From Usitatibacter rugosus (GTDB taxonomy: Bacteria; Pseudomonadota; Gammaproteobacteria; Burkholderiales; Usitatibacteraceae), in contig NZ_CP053069.1 in the NCBI RefSeq assembly GCF_013003965.1, forward strand, positions 2,077,419 to 2,141,418: a stretch of DNA of 64,000 bases. Reading direction: 5' to 3'. Shown in pieces: positions 16,838 to 25,652 of the stretch; the first letter of the stretch is position 1, and every line of letters begins with the position of its first letter. The position numbers and the translations under genes were made by a program. The notes below the pieces were generated by a model. That model was not told the DNA's origin. It made no database searches and saw nothing but the letters and a program-made list of their open reading frames with translations.

Positions 16838-19279
16838 ATGTCCAATTTCGACAATCGAACCGAGTTCCGCTGGTACAAGATCGGGATCATCGGGTCCGGG
16901 CCCGCGGGGCTTTCCGCCGCCGCGCACGCTGCCGAGCTCGGCGTCTCGCACATCCTGTTCGAGGCCGAGGACCACGCCTCCAACACGATCTACAAGTACC
17001 AGAAGGGCAAGCACGTGATGGCCGAGCCGGGGATCCTCCCGCTGCGAAGCCCCATGGCCTTCAAGGAAGGCAAGCGCGAGGAGATCCTCGGCGCGTGGGA
17101 CGAGGGCCTCGCCAAGCACAAGGTCAACATCAAGTACAACTCGGAAGTGGTCGCGATCGAGGGCACGGACAACTCGTTCCAGGTGAAGACGAAGTCGGGC
17201 GAGTCCTTCTTCTGCCGCAAGCTGATCCTCGCGATCGGCCTGCAGGGCAACATCCGCAAGCTCGGCACCCCCGGCGAGAACCTGGAGCAGGTGCAGTACC
17301 AGCTGGACGACCCGAAGGCCTACGAGGACGAGACGATCGTCGTGGTGGGCGCCGGCGACGCGGCGATCGAGAACGCGATCGCGCTTGCCGAGCAGAACCG
17401 CGTGATCATGATCAACCGCAACGAGGAATTCGCGCGCTGCAAGGAGGGCAACCTCACGCTGGTGCTCTCCGCGATCAAGGACGGCAAGATCGAGTGCAAG
17501 TACGGCTCGGCGCCGACCAACGTCGAAGCCACAGGGGGCGACCCGCCGCTCAAGTTCTCGATCAAGACGCCCGACGGCCCGGATGTCATCGAGGCGCACC
17601 GCGTGATCGCGCGCCTGGGCGCCACGCCGCCGCGCAAGTTGGTCGAGGGCTTCGGCATCAAGTTCCCGCGCCCGGATCCCACCGCGATCCCGGAGCTCAC
17701 CGACAAGTACGAATCGAACGTCCCCGGCATCTACATCATCGGCGCGCTGGGCGGCTATCCGCTCATCAAGCAGGCGATGAACCAGGGCTACGAGACGGTC
17801 GAGTACGCGCTCGGGAAGTTCATCGAGCCCGCGGACGAGCCGCTGCTCGCCAACAAGTTCGCCAGCTACTCGAAGACGCTCAAGGTCTCGCAGGTGCTGG
17901 ACATGATCCACGAGAGCGTGCCGCTGCTGAAGACGCTGAACCGCCTGCAGCTGCGCGAGTTCATGCTGGAAAGCGACCTGCGCTCGCCGAAACAGGGCGA
18001 GGTCGTCTTCCAGAGGAACGACTACACCAACTCGTTCTACATGATCGTCGCGGGCACCGTCGAGGTGGAGTCGCTCGAGGACGGCAAGCACAAGGGCTGG
18101 TTCCCGCTGCCCGCGGGCACGTTCTTCGGCGAGCTCGGCCTGATCTCGGGCCGCCGGCGCTCATCGACCTGCCGTGCGGGTCCCGGCTGCGTGCTGATCG
18201 AGGCGCCGCGCCGTCCGATGCTGAAGCTGGTCGCTTCGCAGGACGCAGTGAGGAAGCAGATCGACGAAGTGTTCCTGCAGCGCGCCATCCGCACCTACCT
18301 GGCGCCGATGCTCCCGCAGGCGGAGCTGGACGAGCTGGTCGCGGGCGGCGTGCAGGTGAAGCGCTACGGCGGCGGGGAGATCCTCTTCAAGGAAGGCGAT
18401 CCTCCGGACGGCGTGTACCTCATCCGCCGCGGCTCCGTGATGATCTCGCGCACGATCGCGGGGCGCGAGGTCGTGCTCTCGTACCTTTCCGCGGGCAACT
18501 ACGTCGGCGAAATGGCGCTGCTCACCGACCAGCCGCGTTCGGCCACCGTGAAGGCGGCCGTGACGACGGAAGCGGTGATCCTCGATTCGGCCACCTTCAA
18601 GCGCGTCGTGGGTCGCAACCCGAAGTGGCGCGAGGAGATGGAATCTCGCTTCCTCGACCGCCTGCGCATGAACGCCGCGATGGAGAGTGCCCCGGATCCG
18701 GGCAACATCATCTCGTTCCTGCTCGCCCAGGGCGTGGGCGAAGCGACGGACGTGCTGCTGATCGACGAGTCGCTATGCGTGCGCTGCGACAACTGCGAGA
18801 AGGCCTGTGCCGACGTGCACGACGGGACCTCGCGGCTTTCACGGGAAGCGGGCCCGACCTTCGCGCAGATCCACGTGCCGACGTCCTGCCGCCACTGCGA
18901 GCATCCGCACTGCATGAAGGATTGCCCGCCGGATGCGATCCACCGCAGCCCGAACGGCGAGGTGTACATGAACGACACCTGCATCGGCTGCGGCAACTGC
19001 GAGAAGAACTGCCCGTACGGCGTGATCCAGCTGGCGCCGGTGGACCCGAAGCGCAAGCGCCCGAGCCTCTTCTCGTGGCTGGTGCTGGGCATGGGGCCGG
19101 AACCCGGCCGCGAGCCGAAGCCGAAGTCGAAGGACATCCCGAAGAAGGCCGTGAAGTGCGACATGTGCAAGGACCTCCCCGGCGGAGCCGCGTGCGTGCG
19201 GGCGTGCCCCACGGGTGCCGCCCTTCGCGTCTCGCCGGAATCCTTCCTGCGCTACACCGAGTCCAGCGACGTCGAGTAA
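16838..19279 (+). CDS. FAD oxidoreductase with two cNMP-binding domains and a multi-4Fe-4S domain
   Basis: 813 residues, no signal peptide, cytosolic. Residues 1-340 are a thioredoxin-reductase-like FAD/NAD(P) module (IGSGPAGLSAAAH and VVVGAGDAAIENAIA). I do not see the redox CxxC of true thioredoxin reductase. Two cyclic-nucleotide-binding domains follow, near 385-490 (PAGTFFGELGLISGR) and 510-625 (SAGNYVGEMALLTDQPRS). The C-terminus has ferredoxin-type cysteine clusters (CVRCDNCEKAC, CRHCEHPHCMKDCP, CIGCGNCEKNCP, CDMCKD...CVRACP) as in DmsB/NrfC-like subunits. It is the last gene of the operon. I infer electron exchange between pyridine nucleotides and the membrane cytochromes, possibly gated by a cyclic nucleotide. 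Confidence 0.8.
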   Translation: MSNFDNRTEFRWYKIGIIGSGPAGLSAAAHAAELGVSHILFEAEDHASNTIYKYQKGKHVMAEPGILPLRSPMAFKEGKREEILGAWDEGLAKHKVNIKYNSEVVAIEGTDNSFQVKTKSGESFFCRKLILAIGLQGNIRKLGTPGENLEQVQYQLDDPKAYEDETIVVVGAGDAAIENAIALAEQNRVIMINRNEEFARCKEGNLTLVLSAIKDGKIECKYGSAPTNVEATGGDPPLKFSIKTPDGPDVIEAHRVIARLGATPPRKLVEGFGIKFPRPDPTAIPELTDKYESNVPGIYIIGALGGYPLIKQAMNQGYETVEYALGKFIEPADEPLLANKFASYSKTLKVSQVLDMIHESVPLLKTLNRLQLREFMLESDLRSPKQGEVVFQRNDYTNSFYMIVAGTVEVESLEDGKHKGWFPLPAGTFFGELGLISGRRRSSTCRAGPGCVLIEAPRRPMLKLVASQDAVRKQIDEVFLQRAIRTYLAPMLPQAELDELVAGGVQVKRYGGGEILFKEGDPPDGVYLIRRGSVMISRTIAGREVVLSYLSAGNYVGEMALLTDQPRSATVKAAVTTEAVILDSATFKRVVGRNPKWREEMESRFLDRLRMNAAMESAPDPGNIISFLLAQGVGEATDVLLIDESLCVRCDNCEKACADVHDGTSRLSREAGPTFAQIHVPTSCRHCEHPHCMKDCPPDAIHRSPNGEVYMNDTCIGCGNCEKNCPYGVIQLAPVDPKRKRPSLFSWLVLGMGPEPGREPKPKSKDIPKKAVKCDMCKDLPGGAACVRACPTGAALRVSPESFLRYTESSDVE

Positions 19280-19283
19280 TTAA

Positions 19284-19325
19284 TTGGGGTCAGACTCCCA
19301 TTTCCGAATGGGAGTCTGACCCCAA
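19284..19325. repeat. REP palindrome at the 3' side of the RAYT gene
   Basis: Near-perfect 42-base inverted repeat with core GGGGTCAGACTCCC, 18-bp arms at 19285-19302 and 19307-19324, and loop TCCG. It lies between the stop of the FAD/FeS gene and the convergent RAYT gene, whose own TGA stop is inside the left arm. It can act as a bidirectional terminator. Related copies lie at 20063-20101 and 46194-46239. Confidence 0.9.
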
Positions 19326-20021
19326 ATCATTCGGGGGACTCGTTCGCTTCCGGCCGCTGGTGACGGGCGCGGGTCGTCGGCTCCCCCGGGCTTCCAGCTC
19401 CGCGCAGAACCTCTTGCTGCCCAGCGCCCAACCGTTCTGGACGCTGCTTCGGATGCGCTCGAGTGTTTCCGTATCGATGTCCTCCTCGAAGAGTCCGATG
19501 TAGTTGATGCGGCGCGCTTCCTCGTCCTTCCCCAGGTCCGCGTGCAGGAAATGAGGCGTCAGGAGATCGTCCGGACGCTGCCATGCGTAGTGCCGGTAGC
19601 TGGACCAGATGAATTCGTCGGGATGGCCCGCCATGCCCGCGCGCACGGGATTGAGCTCGATGTAGCGCTGGCAGGTGAGGAGGTAGCGCTCCGTCTCCAC
19701 CAGGGTGGCCTTGTACCGGCCTTCCCAGAGGGTGCCGGTCCGCTCGTGGAGCTTGTTGAAGTACGCGACGTAGCGTCGGCCGAGCGCTTGCATCGTGGCG
19801 GGGAGCGAGGTCGGGCGCCTGGGGGTGGCGAGCAGGTGCACGTGGTTCGTCATGAGCACGTAGGCATGCACTGCGACGTCGTGTTGGGCCGCGAGCGTGG
19901 TCAAGCACTTGTGGAAGTACACGCGGTCGCCCTCCGACATGAAGATCGCCTGCCGGTTGTTGCCGCGCACGATGACATGCGCGGGGGTGGATTCCATGAA
20001 GAGGCGGGGGAGGCGAGCCAT
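19290..20021 (-). mobile_element. REP-associated tyrosine transposase (RAYT, Y1_Tnp family)
   Basis: A 243-residue HUH-type single-strand transposase. It starts MARLPRLFMESTPAHVIVRG. The metal-binding HUH motif is TNHVHLL at residues 58-64, and the nucleophile Tyr is probably in GRRYVAYFNK. The segment LWEGRYKATLVETERYLLTC is highly typical of RAYTs. The C-terminus (SDSHSEMGV) is read from the flanking palindrome itself. RAYTs mobilize or maintain REP palindromes, and the presence of GGGGTCAGACTCCC on both sides and at a distant third site fits that. The gene appears intact. Confidence 0.92.
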
Positions 20022-20062
20022 GCGGGTTCAACGCGGAACCCCGGCGCCAGGCCGACCGAAAC

Positions 20063-20101
20063 GGGAGTCTGACCCCCATTCGGAAATGGGAGTCTGACCC
20101 C
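20063..20101. repeat. REP-type repeat on the 5' side of the RAYT gene
   Basis: Contains GGGAGTCTGACCCC twice in the same orientation (20063-20076 and 20088-20101), separated by CATTCGGAAAT, which forms a short hairpin with its edges. Unlike the other two copies it is a direct rather than inverted repeat of the 14-mer, so the two ends of the RAYT element are asymmetric. Confidence 0.85.
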
Positions 20102-20108
20102 AGTTAAT

Positions 20109-21404
20109 TCAGTGCTTGGCTTCGCCGATGCGCTGGTCGAGGGTGGGGTCGGCCCGGTGGTTGGCCTGGTTCCACTTGAGGATCATCAGCATCGAGCCGG
20201 CGACGAACGCGCCGAAGATCACGATGATCACGTTGATCGGCAGGTGCATGCGGATCATCAGCGCGTAGATCGCGAGCATCAGCAGGATGCTCGCGTTCTC
20301 GTTGAAGTTCTGCACCGCGATCGAATGGCCGGCCGTGAGGAGCACGTGGCCGCGGTGTTGCAGCAGCGCGTTCATCGGCACCACGAAGTAGCCCGCCATC
20401 GCCCCGGCCAGCATCAGCACGAGGTACACGGCCGGCATCCACTTCACCCACACCAGCGTCATGACGACCAGCCCCATGGCGATGCCCACGGGCAGCACGG
20501 AGAGCGATTTCTTGAGCGGCACGCGCGCGGCGAGCACGGCCCCCAGCGTGATGCCGATCGCCGAGACGCCGAGGAGGATCGAGGCGCGGTCGAGCGGCAG
20601 GTGGAGCTGCTTCTCCGCCCAGCGCAGCGTCAACACCTGCAGCGTGGCCCCCGCGCCCCAGAAGAGCGTGGTCACCGCGAGCGAGATCTGGCCCAGCTTG
20701 TCGCGCCACAGCGTGTGGAAGCAGTGGGAGAAATCGGCGAGCAGGCGCAGCGGGTTCGTCTGCTGCTGCCCGTAGCGCGCGCCGGTATCGGGAATGGCGA
20801 GGTTGAAGCACGCCGCGATGACGTACGTGAAGCCGATGACGACGATCGCCGCCTCGGGCCCCGTGTCCACGGGCGTGTCGATGAACGGGAAGTCGAAGCG
20901 CAGCAGGCGCGTCGAGATCTCCGGCGAGATCAGCACGCCGCCCAGCAGGTTGCCGAGCACGATCGAGGCGACCGTGAGGCCCTCGATCCATCCGTTGGCC
21001 ACGACGAGCTGTTCGGCCGGGAGCAGCTCGGTGAGGATGCCGTACTTCGCGGGCGAGTACGCCGCGGCGCCGAGACCGACGATCGCGTACGCGAACAGCA
21101 CGAGCCAGTACGACTCCACGCCCGGAATGGTCACGCCCGCGGAGAGGAAGATCATCGCGCAGCCGAAGATCTTCAGCGTGTTCGTCGCGAACATCACCTT
21201 GCCCTTGGGACGCGAGTCGGCGAAGGCGCCGACGAAGGCCGCGAGCACGACGTAGCTCAGCGTGAAGCACCACTTCAGCAGGGGCGTGAGCCACTCGGGA
21301 CCGTTGAGCAGCAAAAGCGTCTGGATCGCTGCAATGAACAGCATGTTGTCGGCGAGCGACGAAAAAAACTGCGCCGACATGATCGTGTAGAACCCGCGCT
21401 TCAT
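20109..21404 (-). CDS. lplT: Lysophospholipid transporter LplT (MFS)
   Basis: Inner-membrane MFS protein of about 431 residues with 12 helices. It flips lysophospholipids inward for re-acylation. Family hallmarks are AQFFSSLADNMLF near the N-terminus, VGLGAAAYSPAKYGILTELL, TLFWGAGATLQVL and PMNALLQHRG followed by AVQNFNENASILLML. The E. coli partner Aas is not adjacent. I chose the ATG at 21404 (MKRGFYTIMSAQ) over a GTG at 21413, because a TATAGT box (21412-21417, minus strand) overlaps that GTG. This leaves almost no leader. Confidence 0.93.
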   Translation of the reverse strand: MKRGFYTIMSAQFFSSLADNMLFIAAIQTLLLLNGPEWLTPLLKWCFTLSYVVLAAFVGAFADSRPKGKVMFATNTLKIFGCAMIFLSAGVTIPGVESYWLVLFAYAIVGLGAAAYSPAKYGILTELLPAEQLVVANGWIEGLTVASIVLGNLLGGVLISPEISTRLLRFDFPFIDTPVDTGPEAAIVVIGFTYVIAACFNLAIPDTGARYGQQQTNPLRLLADFSHCFHTLWRDKLGQISLAVTTLFWGAGATLQVLTLRWAEKQLHLPLDRASILLGVSAIGITLGAVLAARVPLKKSLSVLPVGIAMGLVVMTLVWVKWMPAVYLVLMLAGAMAGYFVVPMNALLQHRGHVLLTAGHSIAVQNFNENASILLMLAIYALMIRMHLPINVIIVIFGAFVAGSMLMILKWNQANHRADPTLDQRIGEAKH

Positions 21405-21455
21405 GGCGGGCACTATACCTGACGCATGCTAAATCATGGGGTTACAACGGTTGTT

Positions 21456-22730
21456 TTAGCCCTCGGGACGTTCCCGGGCCCACCAGTCGCGGAAAGCCTT
21501 CTCCGAAAGGGGCGGGCTCACCACGAAGCCCTGCGCCACGTCGCACCCCAGCCGGCGCAATTCCTCCAGGGCGGAGGGCGCTTCCACGCCTTCGGCCACG
21601 GCGCGCAGGTCGAAGTTGTGCGCAAGGTTGATGACAGAGCGCACGATCTGCCGGTCGCCGTTGTCGGTGAGCAGGCCCGCGACGAATAGCCGGTCGATCT
21701 TGAGCTCGTCGAGCGGAAACCGCTTCAGGTAGGCGAGCGACGAGTAGCCGGTGCCGAAATCGTCGATCGAGAGCTGCACGCCGATGCCCTTCAGGCGCGT
21801 CAGCATGGCCATGGAGCGCTCCGCGTCGCCGATCATGGAGCTCTCGGTGATCTCGAGCGTGATCGTCCCCGGATCCACGCCCCAGGTCTTCATCGCCTGG
21901 TCGACCACCGTCGGCAGCTCGCCGTCGGTGAGGATGCGGGTCGAGATGTTGAGGGCGAAGCGCGGGGTCCCGTGGGCGGACTTCATGGTGGCCGCATGCC
22001 GCAGCACCGCGTTCAGCGCCCAGACAGTCAGCGAGCCGATGAGCCCCGTGCGTTCCGCGATGCCGACGATGGTGTCCGCAGGCAGGTCGCCCGCCTGGGC
22101 GTGGCGCCAGCGCACCAGCGCCTCGGCGGCGACCGGGCGTCCCGTGGAGAGCTCCACCTGCGGAGCGTAGGCCACCTCGAGCTCGTTGGCGCGGATGGCG
22201 CGCTCGAGGTCCAGGTCCATGCCGCGGTAGACCTCGGACTCGATCGTGTCTTCCGATTGCGTAACGTGATAGCCCTCTTCGCGCGTGGCGGCGATGCGCC
22301 GTGCGACGTCGCCCGCCATCAGCAGCTCGGCGGGGTCGTAGCCTTGCTCCGGAACCGTCGCGATGCCGATGCAGGGCCGAAGCACCGCGGTGCCGCCCTC
22401 GTGCGCGATGGGCCGGTCGAGGGCGCGCAGCACCTTCACCGCGGCGAGGATTGCCTGCGTGGGGTGCGCGAGGCGCGGAAGGACGATGCACACCTCGTCG
22501 TCGTTGATCGACGCGGCGCGGTCGTCGGTGCGAAGGACCTTGCGGATGCGCTCCAGCACCAGCGTCATGGTCACGGCGGCGGGAGGGCCCTTCAGGAGGG
22601 CCTGCAGGCGATCCACACGGCGCAGCTCGAGGACCAGCACCGCCATGCGTCCCTGCGTGGCACGCGCCACGGCGCTCTCGCGGTCGAGGAAGCGCAGGAC
22701 CTCCTCGCGGTTGAAGTCTTCCGCGATCAT
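21456..22730 (-). CDS. c-di-GMP phosphodiesterase: degenerate GGDEF plus EAL domain
   Basis: 424 residues, cytosolic. The N-terminal domain has a GGDEF fold but its active-site loop reads SINDDEVCIVLP, so it is not a cyclase. The EAL domain keeps the catalytic residues: AEALVRWRH, NIS, LEITESS, IDDFGTGYSSL, LKIDR and AEGVE. It is therefore likely to hydrolyse c-di-GMP to pGpG. The ATG overlaps the stop of the HD-GYP gene (ATGA), so the two are made together. Confidence 0.92.
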   Translation of the reverse strand: MIAEDFNREEVLRFLDRESAVARATQGRMAVLVLELRRVDRLQALLKGPPAAVTMTLVLERIRKVLRTDDRAASINDDEVCIVLPRLAHPTQAILAAVKVLRALDRPIAHEGGTAVLRPCIGIATVPEQGYDPAELLMAGDVARRIAATREEGYHVTQSEDTIESEVYRGMDLDLERAIRANELEVAYAPQVELSTGRPVAAEALVRWRHAQAGDLPADTIVGIAERTGLIGSLTVWALNAVLRHAATMKSAHGTPRFALNISTRILTDGELPTVVDQAMKTWGVDPGTITLEITESSMIGDAERSMAMLTRLKGIGVQLSIDDFGTGYSSLAYLKRFPLDELKIDRLFVAGLLTDNGDRQIVRSVINLAHNFDLRAVAEGVEAPSALEELRRLGCDVAQGFVVSPPLSEKAFRDWWARERPEG

Positions 22731-24292
22731 GCGAGGTAGAAATCCTTGAGGTCGAGGCCGAAGGCTCCGGCGGCCAGGCCGCGGCGGATGAAGATCGGCT
22801 TCTCGTCGCCGGTCTTCGGGTCGTACAGGAGGTCGAGCAGCGACGGGAAGCCCACCGGCGTCTTGTCGGGGCCCGTCACGACGAGCACGCGCGGCTTCAG
22901 CCTGCGCACCTTGTTGTGCGCGACGACGATGGCGACCTCGCCCGTGTTGAGCTCGATCAGCGAGCCGACGGGGAAGACCCCGACCGACGAGATGAACTGC
23001 TGCACCAGCGCTTCCTGGAAATAGTCGCCGGCCCAGCCGGAGAGGCTGCGCATGGCTTCGTACGAAGACACCGCCTCCGCGTACGGACGGCGCTTGGTGA
23101 TGGCGGCGAAGCAGTCGGCGATGCCGGCCATCCGTCCGAAGAGGCTGATCTCGGTGCCCAGCAGGCCTTCGGGATAGCCGCTGCCGTTGATGCGCTCGTG
23201 GTGGTGGGCGATGCCCTCGATCACCTCGGGGTGGAAGTTCGGCGTCGAGGCGAGGATGTCGAGGCCGAATTGCACGTGCTGCTTGGCGAGCGTGAATTCC
23301 TCGGGGGAGAGCTTGCCTTCCTTCTCCAGCAGGTCGCGCGGCAGCTTGATCTTGCCGATGTCGAGCAGCAGGCCGACCTGGCCCAGCATCGAGAGCTGCG
23401 GCTTGGGGAATCCGAGCTGCCGGCCGAACGCGGTGAGGTACACGGCGACCTGCAGGCTGTGGCCGTAGGTCGTGATGTCCTGCTCGCGAAGGCGCGCCAC
23501 CCACATCAGCGCGTCGGGGTTGCGCACGATCGACTCGACCATGTCGTTCACGACTTCCTCGACCTCCTCGATCTCGAGGAGATGGCCGCCGCGGATGTCG
23601 ATGACGAGCTTGTCGAGCACTTCGTCGGTTTTCTGGATGACCTCGCGGGCCTTCACGACCTCGACCTCGACGGGCACGGAGTCGCGATAGGTCTGCACGA
23701 CGATGCCCGGAGGCAGAAGGGCGGCGCGTGCGGCCAGCTCCTGCGGGGATTCCTCGGGCTGCGGCGGCGGGGGCGGAGCGGCGTTCTCCGCGCTGCCCGA
23801 GGCCCCGCGCTTGAAGAGGCCCTTCATGCGCCCGAAGACGCGGCCGATCACGCCCTCACCCGATTCCTCGTCGCCCTCCTGTGTCATGCCCGGCACGATC
23901 GCGCCGGGGAGACGCTTTGCACCCGCGCCTTGCGTGAGGATGTCCTCGAGGTTCACGACGCGTCCGGCATCGTCCCGGGGCGGGGGCCGAGGCGGCGCAG
24001 GCTCGGAAGGCTTCGCGGAGCTGGTTTCGACCTGCGGGCGCGCGGTGGCGGGTTGCTGCGGTGCGGCAAAGCGCGGCGGGTGCTCGATGGCCGCGGGGGC
24101 CTCGTACTCGTCACCCAGCGAACGGGCGCGGTCGACGATCACCCACATGCAGTGCTGCTGCAGCTCGCGGATCTGCTCGTCGTCCTCGACGAGGAAGCCC
24201 TGCAGGAGGAACGGCGTGTCGACCCACGGACGATCGAGGTCGGCGACGAACATGCCGACGCGAAGGTCGGTCGTGGGTACCTTGGTTTCCAT
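22727..24292 (-). CDS. HD-GYP domain protein with N-terminal DUF3391, altered HD motif
   Basis: 521 residues. Residues 1-60 (VPTTDLRVGMFVADLDRPW) match the DUF3391 module that commonly precedes HD-GYP. A long Pro/Ala-rich linker follows, then the HD-GYP domain (about 270-450) and a C-terminal extension. The GYP part is intact (HHHERINGSGYPEGL, residues 363-377) and His278 is present, but the HD pair reads LLLDIGK, with Leu310 in place of the metal-binding His. Activity may be lost or altered. It is the first gene of a two-gene operon with the EAL protein. Confidence 0.92.
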   Translation of the reverse strand: METKVPTTDLRVGMFVADLDRPWVDTPFLLQGFLVEDDEQIRELQQHCMWVIVDRARSLGDEYEAPAAIEHPPRFAAPQQPATARPQVETSSAKPSEPAPPRPPPRDDAGRVVNLEDILTQGAGAKRLPGAIVPGMTQEGDEESGEGVIGRVFGRMKGLFKRGASGSAENAAPPPPPQPEESPQELAARAALLPPGIVVQTYRDSVPVEVEVVKAREVIQKTDEVLDKLVIDIRGGHLLEIEEVEEVVNDMVESIVRNPDALMWVARLREQDITTYGHSLQVAVYLTAFGRQLGFPKPQLSMLGQVGLLLDIGKIKLPRDLLEKEGKLSPEEFTLAKQHVQFGLDILASTPNFHPEVIEGIAHHHERINGSGYPEGLLGTEISLFGRMAGIADCFAAITKRRPYAEAVSSYEAMRSLSGWAGDYFQEALVQQFISSVGVFPVGSLIELNTGEVAIVVAHNKVRRLKPRVLVVTGPDKTPVGFPSLLDLLYDPKTGDEKPIFIRRGLAAGAFGLDLKDFYLA

Positions 24293-24335
24293 CGGGTCCG
24301 TTTGTTGTCGGTCTTCGCGTCACCCAGCACGGGCC

Positions 24336-24341
24336 ATTCTA
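24336..24341 (-). promoter_or_regulatory. Possible -10 box of the HD-GYP/EAL operon
   Basis: Reads TAGAAT followed by GGCCC on the minus strand, 43 bases before the HD-GYP ATG. It matches the TAGAATGGC pattern seen elsewhere in the window. No convincing -35. Confidence 0.35.
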
Positions 24342-24387
24342 CAGGCCGGACCCCCCTGCGATCCTGTTGAAAATCCCACAAAACCGC

Positions 24388-25608
24388 CTAGACGATGGCG
24401 CGTTTTCGCAGGCTTTCGATGGCCGGCGCATCGAGGCCCAGCAGCTCGGCGAGGACCTGGTCGGTGTGCTCGCCCAGGGTCGGCGGCGGAGAATCGTACG
24501 CGACGGGCGTCGCGGAAAAGCGCATCGGGTTCGCCACCAGCCGCACTTCACCGGCCTTCGCGTGCGGCACGCGGATCTCGAGGCCGCGCGCGATCACGTG
24601 CGGATCGGCGAACACCTGTTCGAGGTTGCGGATCGGCCCGCAGGGAACGTCGGCCGCCTCGAGGCGCTCGAGCCATTCGGCGGCGGGACGCGTGGCGAGC
24701 TTCGAGGCGAGCATCGGCACCAGCGCGTCGCGATGCTTCACGCGCTCGGGATTGGTGGCGTAGCGCGGATCGGCGGCCAGGGCGCGCTCGCCCAGCACCT
24801 CGCAGAAGCGCGCGAACTGCGAGTCGTTCCCGACCGCAACGATGAGGTAGTCGTCCGCGGACTTGAAGACTTGGTACGGAACAATCGACTGGTGCGCGTT
24901 GCCGAGGCGCCCGGGAATCTCGCCGGATGCGAGGTAGCTCGTGTTCATGTTGCCGAGCATCGCCACCTGGACGTCGAGCAGCGCCATGTCGATGTGCTGG
25001 CCGGTTCCGGTGCGCTCGCGGTGGAAGAGGGCGGCCACGATCGCGTTGGCCGAATAGAGGCCGGTGAAGAGATCGGACACGGCCACGCCCACCTTCTGCG
25101 GCCCGCCGCCGGGAAGGTCGTCGCGCTCGCCCGTGATGCTCATCAGGCCGCCCATGCCCTGCACGATGAAGTCGTAGCCCGGGCGGTCGGCGTACGGCCC
25201 CGTCTGGCCGAAGCCGGTGATCGAGCAGTAGACGATGCGCGGATTCACCGCCGCGAGGCTCGCGTAGTCGAGCCCGTAGCGCTTCAAGTCGCCGACCTTG
25301 AAATTCTCGGCGACCACATCGCACTTCGCGGCGAGCTCGCGTGCGAGCGCCTGGCCTTCGGGCTTCGCGATGTCGAGCGTCACCGAGCGCTTGCCGCGGT
25401 TGGCGGCGAGATAGTAGGCGGCTTCGATGGGGCGGCCCGCATCGTCGCGCAGCCACGGCGGGCCCCAGCGGCGCGTGTCGTCGCCGGTGCCGGGACGCTC
25501 GATCTTGATCACTTCGGCACCGAGGTCGGCGAGGATCTGTGTGGCCGTGGGACCGGCGAGCACGCGCGTGAGGTCGAGGACCCGGATGCCTTCGAGGATG
25601 CGTTGCAT
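24388..25608 (-). CDS. CaiB/BaiF family (class III) CoA-transferase
   Basis: 406 residues starting MQRILEGIRVLDLTRVLAGP, the standard family opening. Other conserved parts are ADLGAEVIKIERPG, AANRGKRSVTLDI, ENFKVGDLKRYGLDY and TGFGQTGPYADRPGYDFIVQ. Asp179 in VAVSDLFTGLYSA is the probable catalytic aspartate that forms the acyl/CoA thioester intermediate. It transfers CoA between organic acids. The substrate cannot be told from sequence, and no acyl-CoA dehydrogenase or dehydratase lies alongside. Confidence 0.92.
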   Translation of the reverse strand: MQRILEGIRVLDLTRVLAGPTATQILADLGAEVIKIERPGTGDDTRRWGPPWLRDDAGRPIEAAYYLAANRGKRSVTLDIAKPEGQALARELAAKCDVVAENFKVGDLKRYGLDYASLAAVNPRIVYCSITGFGQTGPYADRPGYDFIVQGMGGLMSITGERDDLPGGGPQKVGVAVSDLFTGLYSANAIVAALFHRERTGTGQHIDMALLDVQVAMLGNMNTSYLASGEIPGRLGNAHQSIVPYQVFKSADDYLIVAVGNDSQFARFCEVLGERALAADPRYATNPERVKHRDALVPMLASKLATRPAAEWLERLEAADVPCGPIRNLEQVFADPHVIARGLEIRVPHAKAGEVRLVANPMRFSATPVAYDSPPPTLGEHTDQVLAELLGLDAPAIESLRKRAIV

Positions 25609-25652
25609 GGCGGAGGATTATGCGGCAGGCTGGCCGCGGAGGTACTCAAACC

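Noticed and set aside
15467-18091. An 874-codon minus-strand open frame across the c554-like and FAD/FeS genes
   Set aside because: It spans the junction of two well-supported plus-strand genes and has the same antisense amino-acid bias, with no start signal.
16838-19279. Considered as a thioredoxin reductase
   Set aside because: The redox-active CxxC in the NAD(P) domain is not seen, and the added cNMP and 4Fe-4S domains point to another electron route.
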